A DNA stretch of 9,435 bases from Pseudomonadota bacterium (GTDB lineage: Bacteria; Pseudomonadota; Alphaproteobacteria; Acetobacterales; Acetobacteraceae). The notes beneath the pieces are model-generated. The model was not told the origin of the DNA. It ran no database searches and worked only from the letters and a program-made list of their open reading frames with translations. The stretch is from positions 683 through 10,117 of the forward strand of contig JAJZEG010000236.1 of assembly GCA_021828605.1 (NCBI GenBank), written 5' to 3'. This document shows, one piece after another, positions 1 through 7,490 of the stretch (position 1 is its first letter; every line of letters begins with the position of its first letter). The translations under genes were made by a program, and so were the position numbers.

Positions 1-838
1 TTGCACCCCGCGCTACTGCGCCGCCGACCCCGAGCAAGGCGGCGCGCAAGCCGTAATCGAAGCCTGGCGCAACATCACCGCGACCGGCGCCACCCCGCTC
101 GCCGTCACCGATAATCTCAATTTCGGTAACCCGGAAAAGCCCGCAATCATGGGCCAGATCGTCGCCGCGATCCGCGGCATGGGGGCCGCCTGCCGCGCGC
201 TCGATTTCCCGATCGTCTCCGGCAATGTCTCGCTCTATAACGAAACCCAAGGCCAGCCGATCCTGCCCACCCCCGCCATTGGCGGCCTCGGCGTCATCGA
301 AGACGCCGCCCGCGTCCCCGGCCTCATTGCCCATCCCGGCGACACCCTCATTCTCATCGGCGCCACAATCGGCGAACTCGGCCAATCGCTCTGGCTGCGC
401 GAAATCCTGCACCGCGAAGACGGCGCGCCGCCCACCCTCGATTTCGCCGCCGAACGCGCCAACGGCGATTTCGTGCGCGCCCAAATCACCGCGGGCCACG
501 TCAGCGCCTGCCATGATTTGTCGGATGGCGGCCTGCTGGTCGCCCTCGCCGAACTGGCCCTCGCCAGTGATCACGGACTAACCCTCGCAGGCACCCTGCC
601 GCCCAGCGCCGATCCCGGCTTCTGGTTCGGCGAAGACCAAGCCCGCTATGTGGTTGCCTGCCCAAACCCGGACGTCCTCCTCACCGCCGCCGCCGCCGCA
701 GCCATTCCCGCTACACGGCTCGGCCATGTTGGCGGTGTGGATTTGACACTGCCGGATGGCAAAGCCATATCTATCGCAGCCCTGCGCGCGGCCCATCAAT
801 CCTTTTTCGCCGATTGGTTCGCCCAACCCGCACCCTGA
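1..838 (+). CDS. purL: Phosphoribosylformylglycinamidine synthase subunit PurL, 3' part (partial)
   Basis: PurL is the large synthase subunit of the fourth step of de novo purine synthesis. It uses ATP, and ammonia supplied by PurQ, to convert FGAR to FGAM in the cytoplasm. The frame is open from the first full codon at position 2 and gives the last 278 residues; subunit-type PurL is usually about 730 residues. The visible part contains hallmark PurL segments: GGAQAVIEAWRNITATGATP, LNFGNPEKPAIMGQ, DFPIVSGNVSLYNET and the late ACHDLSDGGLLVALAELAL, where the DLSDGG motif is typical of the C-terminal ATP-binding-like domain. An internal ATG at 149 opens the same frame but lies well inside conserved sequence, so it is not the start. 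The tail GHVGGVDLTLPDGKAI followed by a DWF end also fits. A bolA-like gene begins 19 bp downstream, probably in the same transcript. The 5' end lies outside the window. Confidence 0.97.
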   Translation, partial: CTPRYCAADPEQGGAQAVIEAWRNITATGATPLAVTDNLNFGNPEKPAIMGQIVAAIRGMGAACRALDFPIVSGNVSLYNETQGQPILPTPAIGGLGVIEDAARVPGLIAHPGDTLILIGATIGELGQSLWLREILHREDGAPPTLDFAAERANGDFVRAQITAGHVSACHDLSDGGLLVALAELALASDHGLTLAGTLPPSADPGFWFGEDQARYVVACPNPDVLLTAAAAAAIPATRLGHVGGVDLTLPDGKAISIAALRAAHQSFFADWFAQPAP

Positions 839-857
839 TCACCAGAGGAATGACATC

Positions 858-1091
858 ATGGCCATGGCGGCCGCCGACATCGAAGCGCTCATCAAAACCG
901 CCCTGCCGGACGCGACCATCACGGTCGAGGATCTGGCCGGCGATGGCGATCACTATGCCGCAACCGTGATCAGCGCCGCCTTTCGCGGCCTGTCGCGGGT
1001 GCGCCAGCACCAGCTGGTCTATTCCGCCTTGCAAGGCCGCATGGGCGGCGCCCTGCACGCGCTCGCTTTGCAAACCTCTGCCCCCGAATAA
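858..1091 (+). CDS. BolA/IbaG family protein
   Basis: This is a 77-residue BolA-family protein. BolA proteins bind CGFS glutaredoxins and share a [2Fe-2S] cluster with them in iron sensing or cluster delivery. An IbaG/YrbA-like subtype is suggested by the GDGDHY segment (residues 28-33) followed by the [20 protein letters not shown] core. His67 in LHAL matches the invariant C-terminal histidine of the family, which can act as a cluster ligand. The length is normal for short BolA proteins. ATG 858 is chosen because AGAGGA lies at 844-849 and the frame further upstream overlaps purL. The adjacent gene, 38 bp downstream, is a CGFS glutaredoxin, the classical partner, which supports the call strongly. 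The same purL-bolA-grx order is, as I recall, common in alphaproteobacteria. The exact subfamily (BolA2-like versus IbaG) cannot be settled by eye. Confidence 0.94.
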   Translation: MAMAAADIEALIKTALPDATITVEDLAGDGDHYAATVISAAFRGLSRVRQHQLVYSALQGRMGGALHALALQTSAPE

Positions 1092-1129
1092 CCGCCCCAC
1101 CACCCATCTGCCGACTCCGAGGAGCACAA

Positions 1130-1465
1130 ATGTCCAGCATCAATGACCGCATCACCGCCGACATCACCAGCAACGATGTCATGCTCTATATGAAGGGCAC
1201 CGCGATGTTCCCGCAATGCGGCTTTTCCGCGCGCGTGGTACAAATCCTCACCAATGTCGGCGTGCCGTTCAAAACCGCCAACGTGCTGGAGGATGACGGC
1301 CTGCGCGACGGGATCAAGCAATTCTCCAACTGGCCGACCGTCCCGCAACTCTACGTCAAAGGCGAGTTCGTCGGCGGCTGCGATATCGTGACCGAAATGT
1401 TCCAGTCGGGTGAGCTGCAAACCCTGCTCGACCAAGCTGGCGTGGCGAAAGCCCCTGCCGCCTGA
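1130..1465 (+). CDS. grxD: Monothiol glutaredoxin, Grx4/GrxD (CGFS) family
   Basis: This is a 111-residue single-domain thioredoxin-fold protein of the Grx4/GrxD/Grx5 type. Such proteins bind a glutathione-ligated [2Fe-2S] cluster as homodimers or with BolA, and pass or sense clusters rather than acting mainly as reductases. Visible hallmarks are the MLYMKGT strand with Lys22 (glutathione contact), the active site CGFS at residues 30-33, [13 protein letters not shown] at 68-80 with the cis-proline, and the GGCD glutathione-binding turn at 82-85. The length is typical. The start at 1130 has a strong ribosome site, GAGGAG at 1119-1124, five bases upstream. The upstream neighbour is a BolA-family gene, giving a plausible co-transcribed pair. 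A glycosyltransferase frame overlaps the last 56 bp. The C-terminal AKAPAA tail is unconserved. Confidence 0.97.
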   Translation: MSSINDRITADITSNDVMLYMKGTAMFPQCGFSARVVQILTNVGVPFKTANVLEDDGLRDGIKQFSNWPTVPQLYVKGEFVGGCDIVTEMFQSGELQTLLDQAGVAKAPAA

Positions 1466-2717
1466 TCGCCTCATTCAGGACCAAGCCCGCACGCGCCTGG
1501 CCCCACCGGCGCGCGCGCTCACGCTTGCCTTCATTACCGATGAGCTGCCCGTCCCCGGTCGCGCCGGACATCTGGCCTATAATCACGCGCTGATCAGCCA
1601 TTGGCGCGCCCAGGGCCACCAGGTCACCGTATTCCTCACCCGCCCGCGCCTCGCCGCCCCGCTGGTGCCCAAGCCCGATTTCCCGGTGCTCGGCCCGCAT
1701 CTCTGGCGCGTCGGCCAGCATCTGCTCTCCACCGAGCCGCGCGCCCTCGCCGCCCATTTTCGCCGCCCGCGCACCCATGCCACCCACGCCACCCTCGGCG
1801 CACCGATCACCCCCCATCAGTCCAACTGGATCGCCCGCCGCCTATCGGCGCTGAACCCCGCCGCCCCGATGCCCGACGCCCTGATCATTGACACGATTTT
1901 CCGCGCCGCCCTGCTCGATCATCCAAGCCTCACCCCACCCGCCGGTCGCCGTCCGCACGCGCTGCTGCTCGCCCATGACGTGTTCCACCGCCGCCACGCC
2001 GCCCTCAGCCTCGCGGGCCTCAGCGTCCGCCCGGCCCATCTGACCCGCGCCGACGAAGCCGCCTTGCTGAACAAAGCCTCCAGCATCGTCGCAATCCAAC
2101 CCGACGAAGCGGCGTTAATCACCGCCCTGTGCCCCGAGCGCCCGGTGATCACCGTGCCGATGCCCGCAACCGCCGTCCCGCGCACCACCGCCCAGCCGCG
2201 CGCCTCGGCCAATCTGGTGTTTCTCGGCAGCGCCTCTTTGCCCAATCTCGATGGGCTGCGCTGGTTCCTCGAACAGGTCTGGCCGCGTTTGCGCCGCCAA
2301 CGCCCCGATCTCACCCTCGACCTGCTCGGCGATTGCGCCCTCGCCCTCAACCCGCTGCCCGAGGCGGTGTATCGCCACGGCATCGTGCCCAACCTCGCCC
2401 CGGCTCTGCACCGCGCCAGCCTCGCCATCGCGCCGTTGCGCGCTGGCTCCGGCCTGAAAATCAAACTGCTCGACTATGCCCGCCACGGCCTGGTCACCAT
2501 CGCCAGCCCCGCCGCCCTCGATGGCCTGGCCGCCGACCCGTCAAGCCCGTTCATCGCCGCCGCCACCGCCGCCGATTTCAGTCGCGCCATCACGGCCAAC
2601 CTCGCCAACCCCCCCAATGACTGGCGCGCTTTATCCTATATCACCACCCATTACGGCCCCGCCCAAATTTTCGCGCCACTCGACGCGCTACTCACCGAAA
2701 TCGCCGCCCCGCTCTAG
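1410..2717 (+). CDS. GT4-like glycosyltransferase (group 1 family)
   Basis: This protein is probably a retaining GT-B-fold glycosyltransferase that moves a sugar from an activated donor to a surface glycan or protein; donor and acceptor are unknown. The N-terminal half starts with a Rossmann-like segment, [24 protein letters not shown], then [13 protein letters not shown]. The C-terminal half carries [20 protein letters not shown], a DLLGDC strand, and the nucleotide-sugar-site region [15 protein letters not shown] (residues 346-360), ending [11 protein letters not shown]. At the second Glu of the usual E-x7-E pair, this branch appears to have Asp355. There is no signal peptide, so a cytoplasmic or membrane-associated enzyme is likely. 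The start is uncertain: GTG 1410 is the only ordinary start before the conserved core. It overlaps the glutaredoxin gene by 56 bp, has no clear ribosome site, and adds about 35 unconserved residues; a rare start near 1473 is possible. The stop at 2715-2717 is followed by about 360 bp of non-coding sequence. Confidence 0.85.
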   Translation: MSCKPCSTKLAWRKPLPPDRLIQDQARTRLAPPARALTLAFITDELPVPGRAGHLAYNHALISHWRAQGHQVTVFLTRPRLAAPLVPKPDFPVLGPHLWRVGQHLLSTEPRALAAHFRRPRTHATHATLGAPITPHQSNWIARRLSALNPAAPMPDALIIDTIFRAALLDHPSLTPPAGRRPHALLLAHDVFHRRHAALSLAGLSVRPAHLTRADEAALLNKASSIVAIQPDEAALITALCPERPVITVPMPATAVPRTTAQPRASANLVFLGSASLPNLDGLRWFLEQVWPRLRRQRPDLTLDLLGDCALALNPLPEAVYRHGIVPNLAPALHRASLAIAPLRAGSGLKIKLLDYARHGLVTIASPAALDGLAADPSSPFIAAATAADFSRAITANLANPPNDWRALSYITTHYGPAQIFAPLDALLTEIAAPL

Positions 2718-2789
2718 AGACTGATCGTTTGGAATTGACGCGCATAATGCGCGGCAATGACAAGCGTTGCTCAGCCTCGCAAACAAAGC

Positions 2790-2841
2790 TAGAGCGCGTC
2801 AGATTGGCGCGACTGCGTCAAGCTGAACATATCGCGCTCTA
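2790..2841. repeat. Imperfect palindromic intergenic element
   Basis: The outer arms TAGAGCGCG (2790-2798) and CGCGCTCTA (2833-2841) are exact reverse complements. Inside them TCAGATT (2799-2805) pairs with AAGCTGA (2820-2826) at six of seven positions, leaving a 6-base bulge ACATAT on the 3' side and a GC-rich loop. The layout resembles the short AGAGCG...CGCTCT interspersed palindromes I recall from alphaproteobacterial intergenic DNA, but only one copy is seen here, so repeat status is inferred. It could form an RNA hairpin at the end of the glycosyltransferase transcript. Confidence 0.5.
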
Positions 2842-2907
2842 ACCACCGTCCCCCGCCTCCGTCGCAGGACCATTTCACCAACGAATCTATAAAGCGCATT
2901 CCTTAAT

Positions 2908-2941
2908 ATTCGGTGAATAAGCACCGTAATTTCCCAAATTA
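2908..2941. promoter_or_regulatory. Two adjoining dyads, possible operator
   Basis: TAATTT-CCC-AAATTA at 2927-2941 is a perfect 6+3+6 dyad. Immediately upstream, CGGTG (2911-2915) and CACCG (2922-2926) form a second dyad with a 6-base spacer, flanked by ATT and AAT. The pair sits about 60-90 bp upstream of the tentative promoter and 137 bp upstream of the start codon of the giant gene. This could be an activator or repressor site; no specific regulator is recognised. Confidence 0.3.
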
Positions 2942-2999
2942 TTTTCAGCGCCAAACCGCAACACCCTGAAATCTTTTGTCAAAAACCAGCAACAATCGA

Positions 3000-3036
3000 T
3001 TGGCAGCTTGCGTGTTACATATTCTTAATTTACAAC
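3000..3036 (+). promoter_or_regulatory. Tentative sigma70-type promoter for the Hint protein gene
   Basis: TTGGCA at 3000-3005 matches five of six bases of the -35 consensus. With a 17-base spacer the -10 would be TCTTAA (3023-3028), a weak match. An alternative is TTGCGT (3008-3013) with TACAAC (3031-3036), also at 17 bases. The surrounding DNA is AT-rich and the gene starts at 3078, giving a leader of roughly 35-45 bases. This is suggestive only. Confidence 0.3.
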
Positions 3037-3077
3037 CTATGGTGTAAGCCCCGCCGCGTGAACTCCCCGAGGATCCG

Positions 3078-6000
3078 ATGTCAAACCAACCACCCATCAC
3101 CCTATCGCCGTCTTATCCCGCCGCCACCCTCACCGCCGGCAACACCATCAGCGTCGCCTCGGGCTATGCGGTCTCCAGCCTCTACACGCTCGGTTTCAAC
3201 CCGTCCTTCACCAATGACGGCGTCATTCTCAGCAGCGTCAACACCTTGAACGACCCCAGCAACAGCGCGATCAATCTCGCTTCGGGCTCCGCTACCGACC
3301 AAACCCGCGTCATCAATAACGGTCAAATCACCGCGGTCGGCTATGGCGTGCGCATTTCCTCGGGTTCGGGCACCGGCAGCACCAATGCGGTGGTTGAAAA
3401 TTACGGCACCATCATTGAAACCCAAACCATCGCCGGTAACGGCGCCGCCGCCGGCATCGCCTTCGGCCAAGGGGCCAATAATCAAGGCATGACCGGCACC
3501 ATCCTCAATCACGGCCTGATCGAGGGCGGCTGGTCCGGCATTTATATCAAATCCTTCTACAAAAACGCCCATGACGTCATCACCAATTACACCGGCGCCA
3601 CCATCAGCGGTGCCAACAATTTTGGTCTCGAAATCAATGGCTTCCAGGGCGGCTCGAACCCGCTGCTCGATACCGCCATCGTCACCAACCAAGGCATTAT
3701 CGATCACGGCGTCGCCCTCTATGTCGCTGTGGGCAGCGCCACCCTGACCAATGCCGGCACCATCACCAAAGACGCCAATGGTGACGCGATTATCAGCACC
3801 AATACTGGCCTGCTCAATCTTGACCCGACCCAATCGATTGGCGGCGGCATCGCCACCTTCGGCGCGGGCTCAACCTTGCAACTCTCCGGCACGCCGGGCC
3901 AGGTCGGCGATCTCGCCAATCCGGGTTCCTATCTCGGCTTCACCACCCTCACTTTGGCGCAAAATGCCGATTGGTTGCTCGGCACCACCGGCGTCGCCAC
4001 CAATCTCATCCGCTTCACCAACATCACCGATGCCAGCACCCTCAATCTGCTCGGCACCCTCTCCACCAGCAGCGCGATCACCCTCACCGCCAATGGCTCG
4101 GGCGGCTTTGGCACGGTAAATCTCGGCGCGGGCAGCACCATCACCGAAAGCGGCGCCAACCCGCTCGATGGTGCAGCCTACGCCAATGTTATCTACGCCA
4201 ATCTATCCGGCGCCACCAACCCGATCAGCCTGATCAATCAGGGCGATCTAACCACCAGCAACGGCTCGGGCTCGGGCATCAAGCTAGAGGGCGCCTCACT
4301 AACATCCACGCCGCTCGACGCCCTGCTCACCAATGTCAGCACCGGCACCATCGCCGGTGGGCGGTACGGCGTCGATTTCGAAACCGCTGGCGCCAGCAGC
4401 AGCAATAGCGCATCCAGCAGCGCGATGATGGTCAATGCGGGCACCATCGAAGGCGGCCTCTCCACCGCCGCAGGCTTCCGCGCCGGCGTGGTGTTCGGGC
4501 GCGGCACCAGCGGCACCCTCACCAATACCGGCCTGATCAATGGCGAAACCGGTTATGGCGTCTATTTCAAAAACTACGGCAGTGGCACCGATATTGTCAC
4601 GAACACCAGCGGCGGCATCATCGAGAGTGCTCTCGGCTCGGTCTCGGTGTTTATCAATCAAGCCACCTCCTCGAGCAGTGCGATTCAATCAGCGAACCTG
4701 TTCAATGCGGGCCTGATCCAACATGGCGTCGGCTTCCTCGATGTCGTCGGCGGCACCATCACCAATGCCGGCAGCATCGGCACCATCGGTGGCAGCGGCA
4801 CCAACGCCAATTTCGCGGTGGTCGATAACAATCAAGGCGTGCTCAATCTCGACCCCACCCAATCAATTGGCGGCGGCATCGCGACCTTCGGCGCGGGCTC
4901 AACCCTGCAACTCTCCGGCACGCCGGGCCAAGTGGGTGATCTCGCCAATCCGGGCAGCTATTTCGGCTTCACCACCCTCAATGTGACCTCGGGTGCCGAT
5001 TGGACGGTCGGCGCGGCGGCGAGCGTCTCCAGCTTCAACGGGCTGAATGCCCTCAATGATTTCGGCACGCTGAATATCGCGGGCTCGCTCGCCAATACGC
5101 TCGGCAGCTCGGCCTCGATCAATATGGAAGGCAACCTCGCTGGTGTCGCCAGCGTCGCTGATTTCACCGGCAACAATTCCAACAATGCGCTGGATAATTT
5201 CGGCGGCAATGATAAAATCGTCTTTGCCAGCCTCGCGAGTGCGGGCGCCGGATCGAGCCTGAGCGACAATTTCAACACCGCGACCAACATCCTGACCGTC
5301 ACTGAAACCAACGCGGCGGGTGCGGTGGTTGGCACCTCGACAGTGCAGGTCACCGGCACGTCCGCGCTCAACAGCGCCTCCTTCGTCGATATTGAAGGGC
5401 CAGGCGGGGCGACGGTCGCGCTGGGTAGTTCGCAACTGACCGCGTCACCGGCGGGATCGCTATCCACCGGCGGCTCGATTTTCATCGATTACGGCCAGAG
5501 CGTCACCCTCGCTAACACCACCGGCATCGATACCATTCCGGTCACCTTCGGCACCCATGGCGCGATTGGCGCGCTGAACACGCTCGATCTGAACGGCACG
5601 GTCGCGGGCAGCAATTCGCCCTATCAAGGATCGATCAGCGGCTTTGGCTTGAATGATGATATTATTCTCGGCCCATCGGTGCTGCCGAGCGTCGCCACTG
5701 GCAGCGCCATAACATTGAGTTATAGCGGCAGCCTGCTCACCGCGAGCGAGGTCAATGCGGCGGGCTCGGTGATTGGCAGCACCACGCTCGATGTCGGCAC
5801 CGGCTACGCGGCCAATTCGTTCGTGGCCCTGCTCGGCACTAACGGGGTCAATATCGAAACCCCGGCGACGGTGGATGAAAATCCGCTCACCTTCAGCGCA
5901 ACCGGCACCGCGAGCTTCGAGAACCCGACCAATTATACCGGCGGCCTGGCGCCGGGCAATTCGATTGTTGCCGGTGAAACCGTGATCATCGCGGCGGGCA

Positions 6001-7481
6001 CCGCCTCGATTGCCAGCTCCGCGCCGGTGAATAATGACGGCACCATCGAGGTCACCACCGCCAATACCGGCCTGATCGACAGCGCCCCGCTCACCGGCAA
6101 TGGCACGGTGGTGCTGGGCAATGGCGGGGTGCTGACCCTGGCCAACGGCACCGGCACCACCACCAACACCATCGTCTTCGGCCCGGCCAGCGCGAGTGCG
6201 GCCAACACGCTCAGCCTCGATGGCAATGGCCCCGCCAGCTTTGGCGGCACCATCACCGGTATCGGTGCCAACGACACCATCGATCTCGGCGGCTCGGTTC
6301 TGCCGACGCCGAGTTCAGCGAGCAATATCACCCTCAATTTCAACACCAGCACCGATCAACTCACCCTCACCGATAGCGTCAGCGGCACGCTCTACACGGA
6401 TCGTCTGCAATTTGCCGGGGTGGTGCCGGGCACCTTCGCGGTCAGCCTGGTCAATGGGACTATCGTCATCACCGATATTCCCTGCTTCGCCGCCGGCACC
6501 AAAATCCTCACCCCGCGCGGTCAAATCGCCGTCGAACATCTCGCCATCGGCGATGACGTGATTTCCGCCCGCGATGGGAACGTACGAAAAATCATCTGGA
6601 CCGGCCAGCGTCGGATCAATTTGCGCCAGCACCCACACCCCGAAAAAGTAACGCCGGTGGTGATCCGCGCCGGCGCGTTTGGTCCCGGCATGCCCAAACG
6701 CGATCTGTCCCTCTCACCCGATCATGCTCTATTCATCGATCAGCATTTGATCGAAGTCAAAAATTTGCTGAATGGCGCAACCATTTTCCAAAATAACGCC
6801 TGCGCCACCATCGATTACCACCATATCGAACTCGATCAGCATGACGCGTTATTCGCCGAAGGTCTGGCCGCCGAATCTTATCTGGAAAGCGGCAATCGCG
6901 GTAATTTCAGCGCCGATGCCAGCCCCATCGCCTTGCACGCCGATTTCGTCACCGCCTGCCGCGCTTGCGCCTGCGCCCCCTTGCTCACCGATGGGCCAAT
7001 TCTGCGCGCCACCCGCCAAAAATTGCTGGATCGCGCCGAACAATTCGGCTTCTGGCGCGCCACCCAATTCGATCTGACGCTGCGCATCGCCAACCGCGTC
7101 ATCCCCGGTCGCTCCACCCGCCGCGGTGAAATCAGTTTCAATCTCCCCGCCAATACCACCCAAATCACCCTGCTCAGCTCAACCGGCATCCCGGCTCATC
7201 TCGCGCCGGACCCCACCGACCACCGCGTGCTCGGCGTCGCCCTCGTCAGCCTCACGTTGCACACCGCCAGCCACGCCCAAATCATCGACCTGCTCGACCC
7301 CACCCATCGCGGCCTGCACCCGCCCGAAAGCGGTCATCGCTGGACCAACGGTCGCGCCGAAATCACCCTGCCGCCAACCCAAGGCCCAGCAACCCTCACC
7401 CTCACCCATCACGGCCAAGCCCCCCGCTGGGCAACCCACCCCAATTTTCCTCTTTCGCAGATACCCGCTCCTGTGCCATAA
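3078..7481 (+). CDS. Giant beta-helix-like repeat protein with Hint domain and C-terminal extension
   Basis: This 1467-residue protein is probably a secreted or surface protein. Residues 1-635 are Gly/Asn/Thr/Ser-rich with recurring N-x-G-x-I turns (NNGQI, NYGTI, NHGLI, NAGTI, NTGLI) typical of right-handed beta-helix or autotransporter passengers, arranged as two related modules about 343 residues apart. Residues 640-1130 hold three modules marked NFGGNDKIVF (707), GFGLNDDIIL (855) and GIGANDTIDL (1061), with an ENPTNYTGG-type passenger segment between the last two. A Hint domain (Hint_2-like) spans about 1136-1275: Cys1136 in CFAAGTKILTPRG, VEHLAIGDDV, SPDHALF (Asp1215, His1216), YHHIELDQHDAL and AES. 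The last 190 residues include CRACAC (1294-1299) and a beta-rich part from 1331 ending with GLHPPESGHRWTNG. No Sec signal, RTX array or autotransporter barrel is visible. The start at 3078 has GAGGA at 3069-3073. Binding target and export route are unknown. Confidence 0.9.
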   Translation: MSNQPPITLSPSYPAATLTAGNTISVASGYAVSSLYTLGFNPSFTNDGVILSSVNTLNDPSNSAINLASGSATDQTRVINNGQITAVGYGVRISSGSGTGSTNAVVENYGTIIETQTIAGNGAAAGIAFGQGANNQGMTGTILNHGLIEGGWSGIYIKSFYKNAHDVITNYTGATISGANNFGLEINGFQGGSNPLLDTAIVTNQGIIDHGVALYVAVGSATLTNAGTITKDANGDAIISTNTGLLNLDPTQSIGGGIATFGAGSTLQLSGTPGQVGDLANPGSYLGFTTLTLAQNADWLLGTTGVATNLIRFTNITDASTLNLLGTLSTSSAITLTANGSGGFGTVNLGAGSTITESGANPLDGAAYANVIYANLSGATNPISLINQGDLTTSNGSGSGIKLEGASLTSTPLDALLTNVSTGTIAGGRYGVDFETAGASSSNSASSSAMMVNAGTIEGGLSTAAGFRAGVVFGRGTSGTLTNTGLINGETGYGVYFKNYGSGTDIVTNTSGGIIESALGSVSVFINQATSSSSAIQSANLFNAGLIQHGVGFLDVVGGTITNAGSIGTIGGSGTNANFAVVDNNQGVLNLDPTQSIGGGIATFGAGSTLQLSGTPGQVGDLANPGSYFGFTTLNVTSGADWTVGAAASVSSFNGLNALNDFGTLNIAGSLANTLGSSASINMEGNLAGVASVADFTGNNSNNALDNFGGNDKIVFASLASAGAGSSLSDNFNTATNILTVTETNAAGAVVGTSTVQVTGTSALNSASFVDIEGPGGATVALGSSQLTASPAGSLSTGGSIFIDYGQSVTLANTTGIDTIPVTFGTHGAIGALNTLDLNGTVAGSNSPYQGSISGFGLNDDIILGPSVLPSVATGSAITLSYSGSLLTASEVNAAGSVIGSTTLDVGTGYAANSFVALLGTNGVNIETPATVDENPLTFSATGTASFENPTNYTGGLAPGNSIVAGETVIIAAGTASIASSAPVNNDGTIEVTTANTGLIDSAPLTGNGTVVLGNGGVLTLANGTGTTTNTIVFGPASASAANTLSLDGNGPASFGGTITGIGANDTIDLGGSVLPTPSSASNITLNFNTSTDQLTLTDSVSGTLYTDRLQFAGVVPGTFAVSLVNGTIVITDIPCFAAGTKILTPRGQIAVEHLAIGDDVISARDGNVRKIIWTGQRRINLRQHPHPEKVTPVVIRAGAFGPGMPKRDLSLSPDHALFIDQHLIEVKNLLNGATIFQNNACATIDYHHIELDQHDALFAEGLAAESYLESGNRGNFSADASPIALHADFVTACRACACAPLLTDGPILRATRQKLLDRAEQFGFWRATQFDLTLRIANRVIPGRSTRRGEISFNLPANTTQITLLSSTGIPAHLAPDPTDHRVLGVALVSLTLHTASHAQIIDLLDPTHRGLHPPESGHRWTNGRAEITLPPTQGPATLTLTHHGQAPRWATHPNFPLSQIPAPVP
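3813..3951 (+). repeat. Direct repeat copy 1 inside the Hint protein gene
   Basis: This is the first copy of a 139-bp direct repeat, encoding residues 246-291 (LNLDPTQSIGGGIATFGAGS through SYLGFTTL). It aligns without gaps to 4842-4980, with 12 base differences that change a single residue (Leu here, Phe in copy 2). It closes the first of two long modules. Confidence 0.93.
4842..4980 (+). repeat. Direct repeat copy 2 inside the Hint protein gene
   Basis: This is the second copy of the 139-bp repeat, 1029 bp (343 codons) after copy 1, encoding residues 589-634 and ending SYFGFTTL. Beyond it the sequence (NVTSGADWTVG) diverges from copy 1 (TLAQNADWLLG), though the A-D-W core persists. The preceding about 200 residues are only loosely similar between modules, so this block is the most conserved part of an old duplication or a converted segment. 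Confidence 0.93.
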
Positions 7482-7490
7482 ACTAACACC

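Larger units (their letters stand above)
2718..3077. other. Intergenic region, AT-richer, upstream of the giant Hint protein gene
   Basis: No convincing gene is seen on either strand in these 360 bp. Base composition shifts visibly to AT-rich from about 2881 to 3040, in contrast to the very C-rich genes around it, as expected of a regulatory region. It holds a short stem (CGCGCA, loop TAA, TGCGCG at 2739-2753), a larger palindromic element at 2790-2841, two adjoining dyads at 2908-2941, a perfect 10-bp palindrome CAATCGATTG at 2993-3002, and tentative promoter hexamers between 3000 and 3036. The 2739-2753 stem has no following T-run, so it is not a clear intrinsic terminator for the glycosyltransferase gene. 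Confidence 0.6.

Noticed and set aside
1019..1474. Long minus-strand open frame across the BolA/glutaredoxin genes
   Set aside because: It is a shadow of two strongly supported + strand genes. The composition follows the antisense of GC-rich codons and there is no recognisable domain.
2739..2753. Intrinsic terminator of the glycosyltransferase gene
   Set aside because: The stem is only 6 bp with a 3-base loop and no following T-run.
3102..3833. 243-codon minus-strand open frame inside the giant gene
   Set aside because: It is antisense to the repetitive passenger. The Gly/Ala/Asp-rich product mirrors the sense codons and there is no ribosome site or domain.
5196..5225. RTX calcium-binding repeat array
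   Set aside because: Only one GGND-type segment is present; no tandem GGxGxDxxx nonapeptides.
6483..6902. Active protein-splicing intein
   Set aside because: The host is not a typical intein host. No clear His-Asn plus Cys/Ser/Thr splice junction follows, and the downstream sequence is its own extension rather than a resumed host domain.
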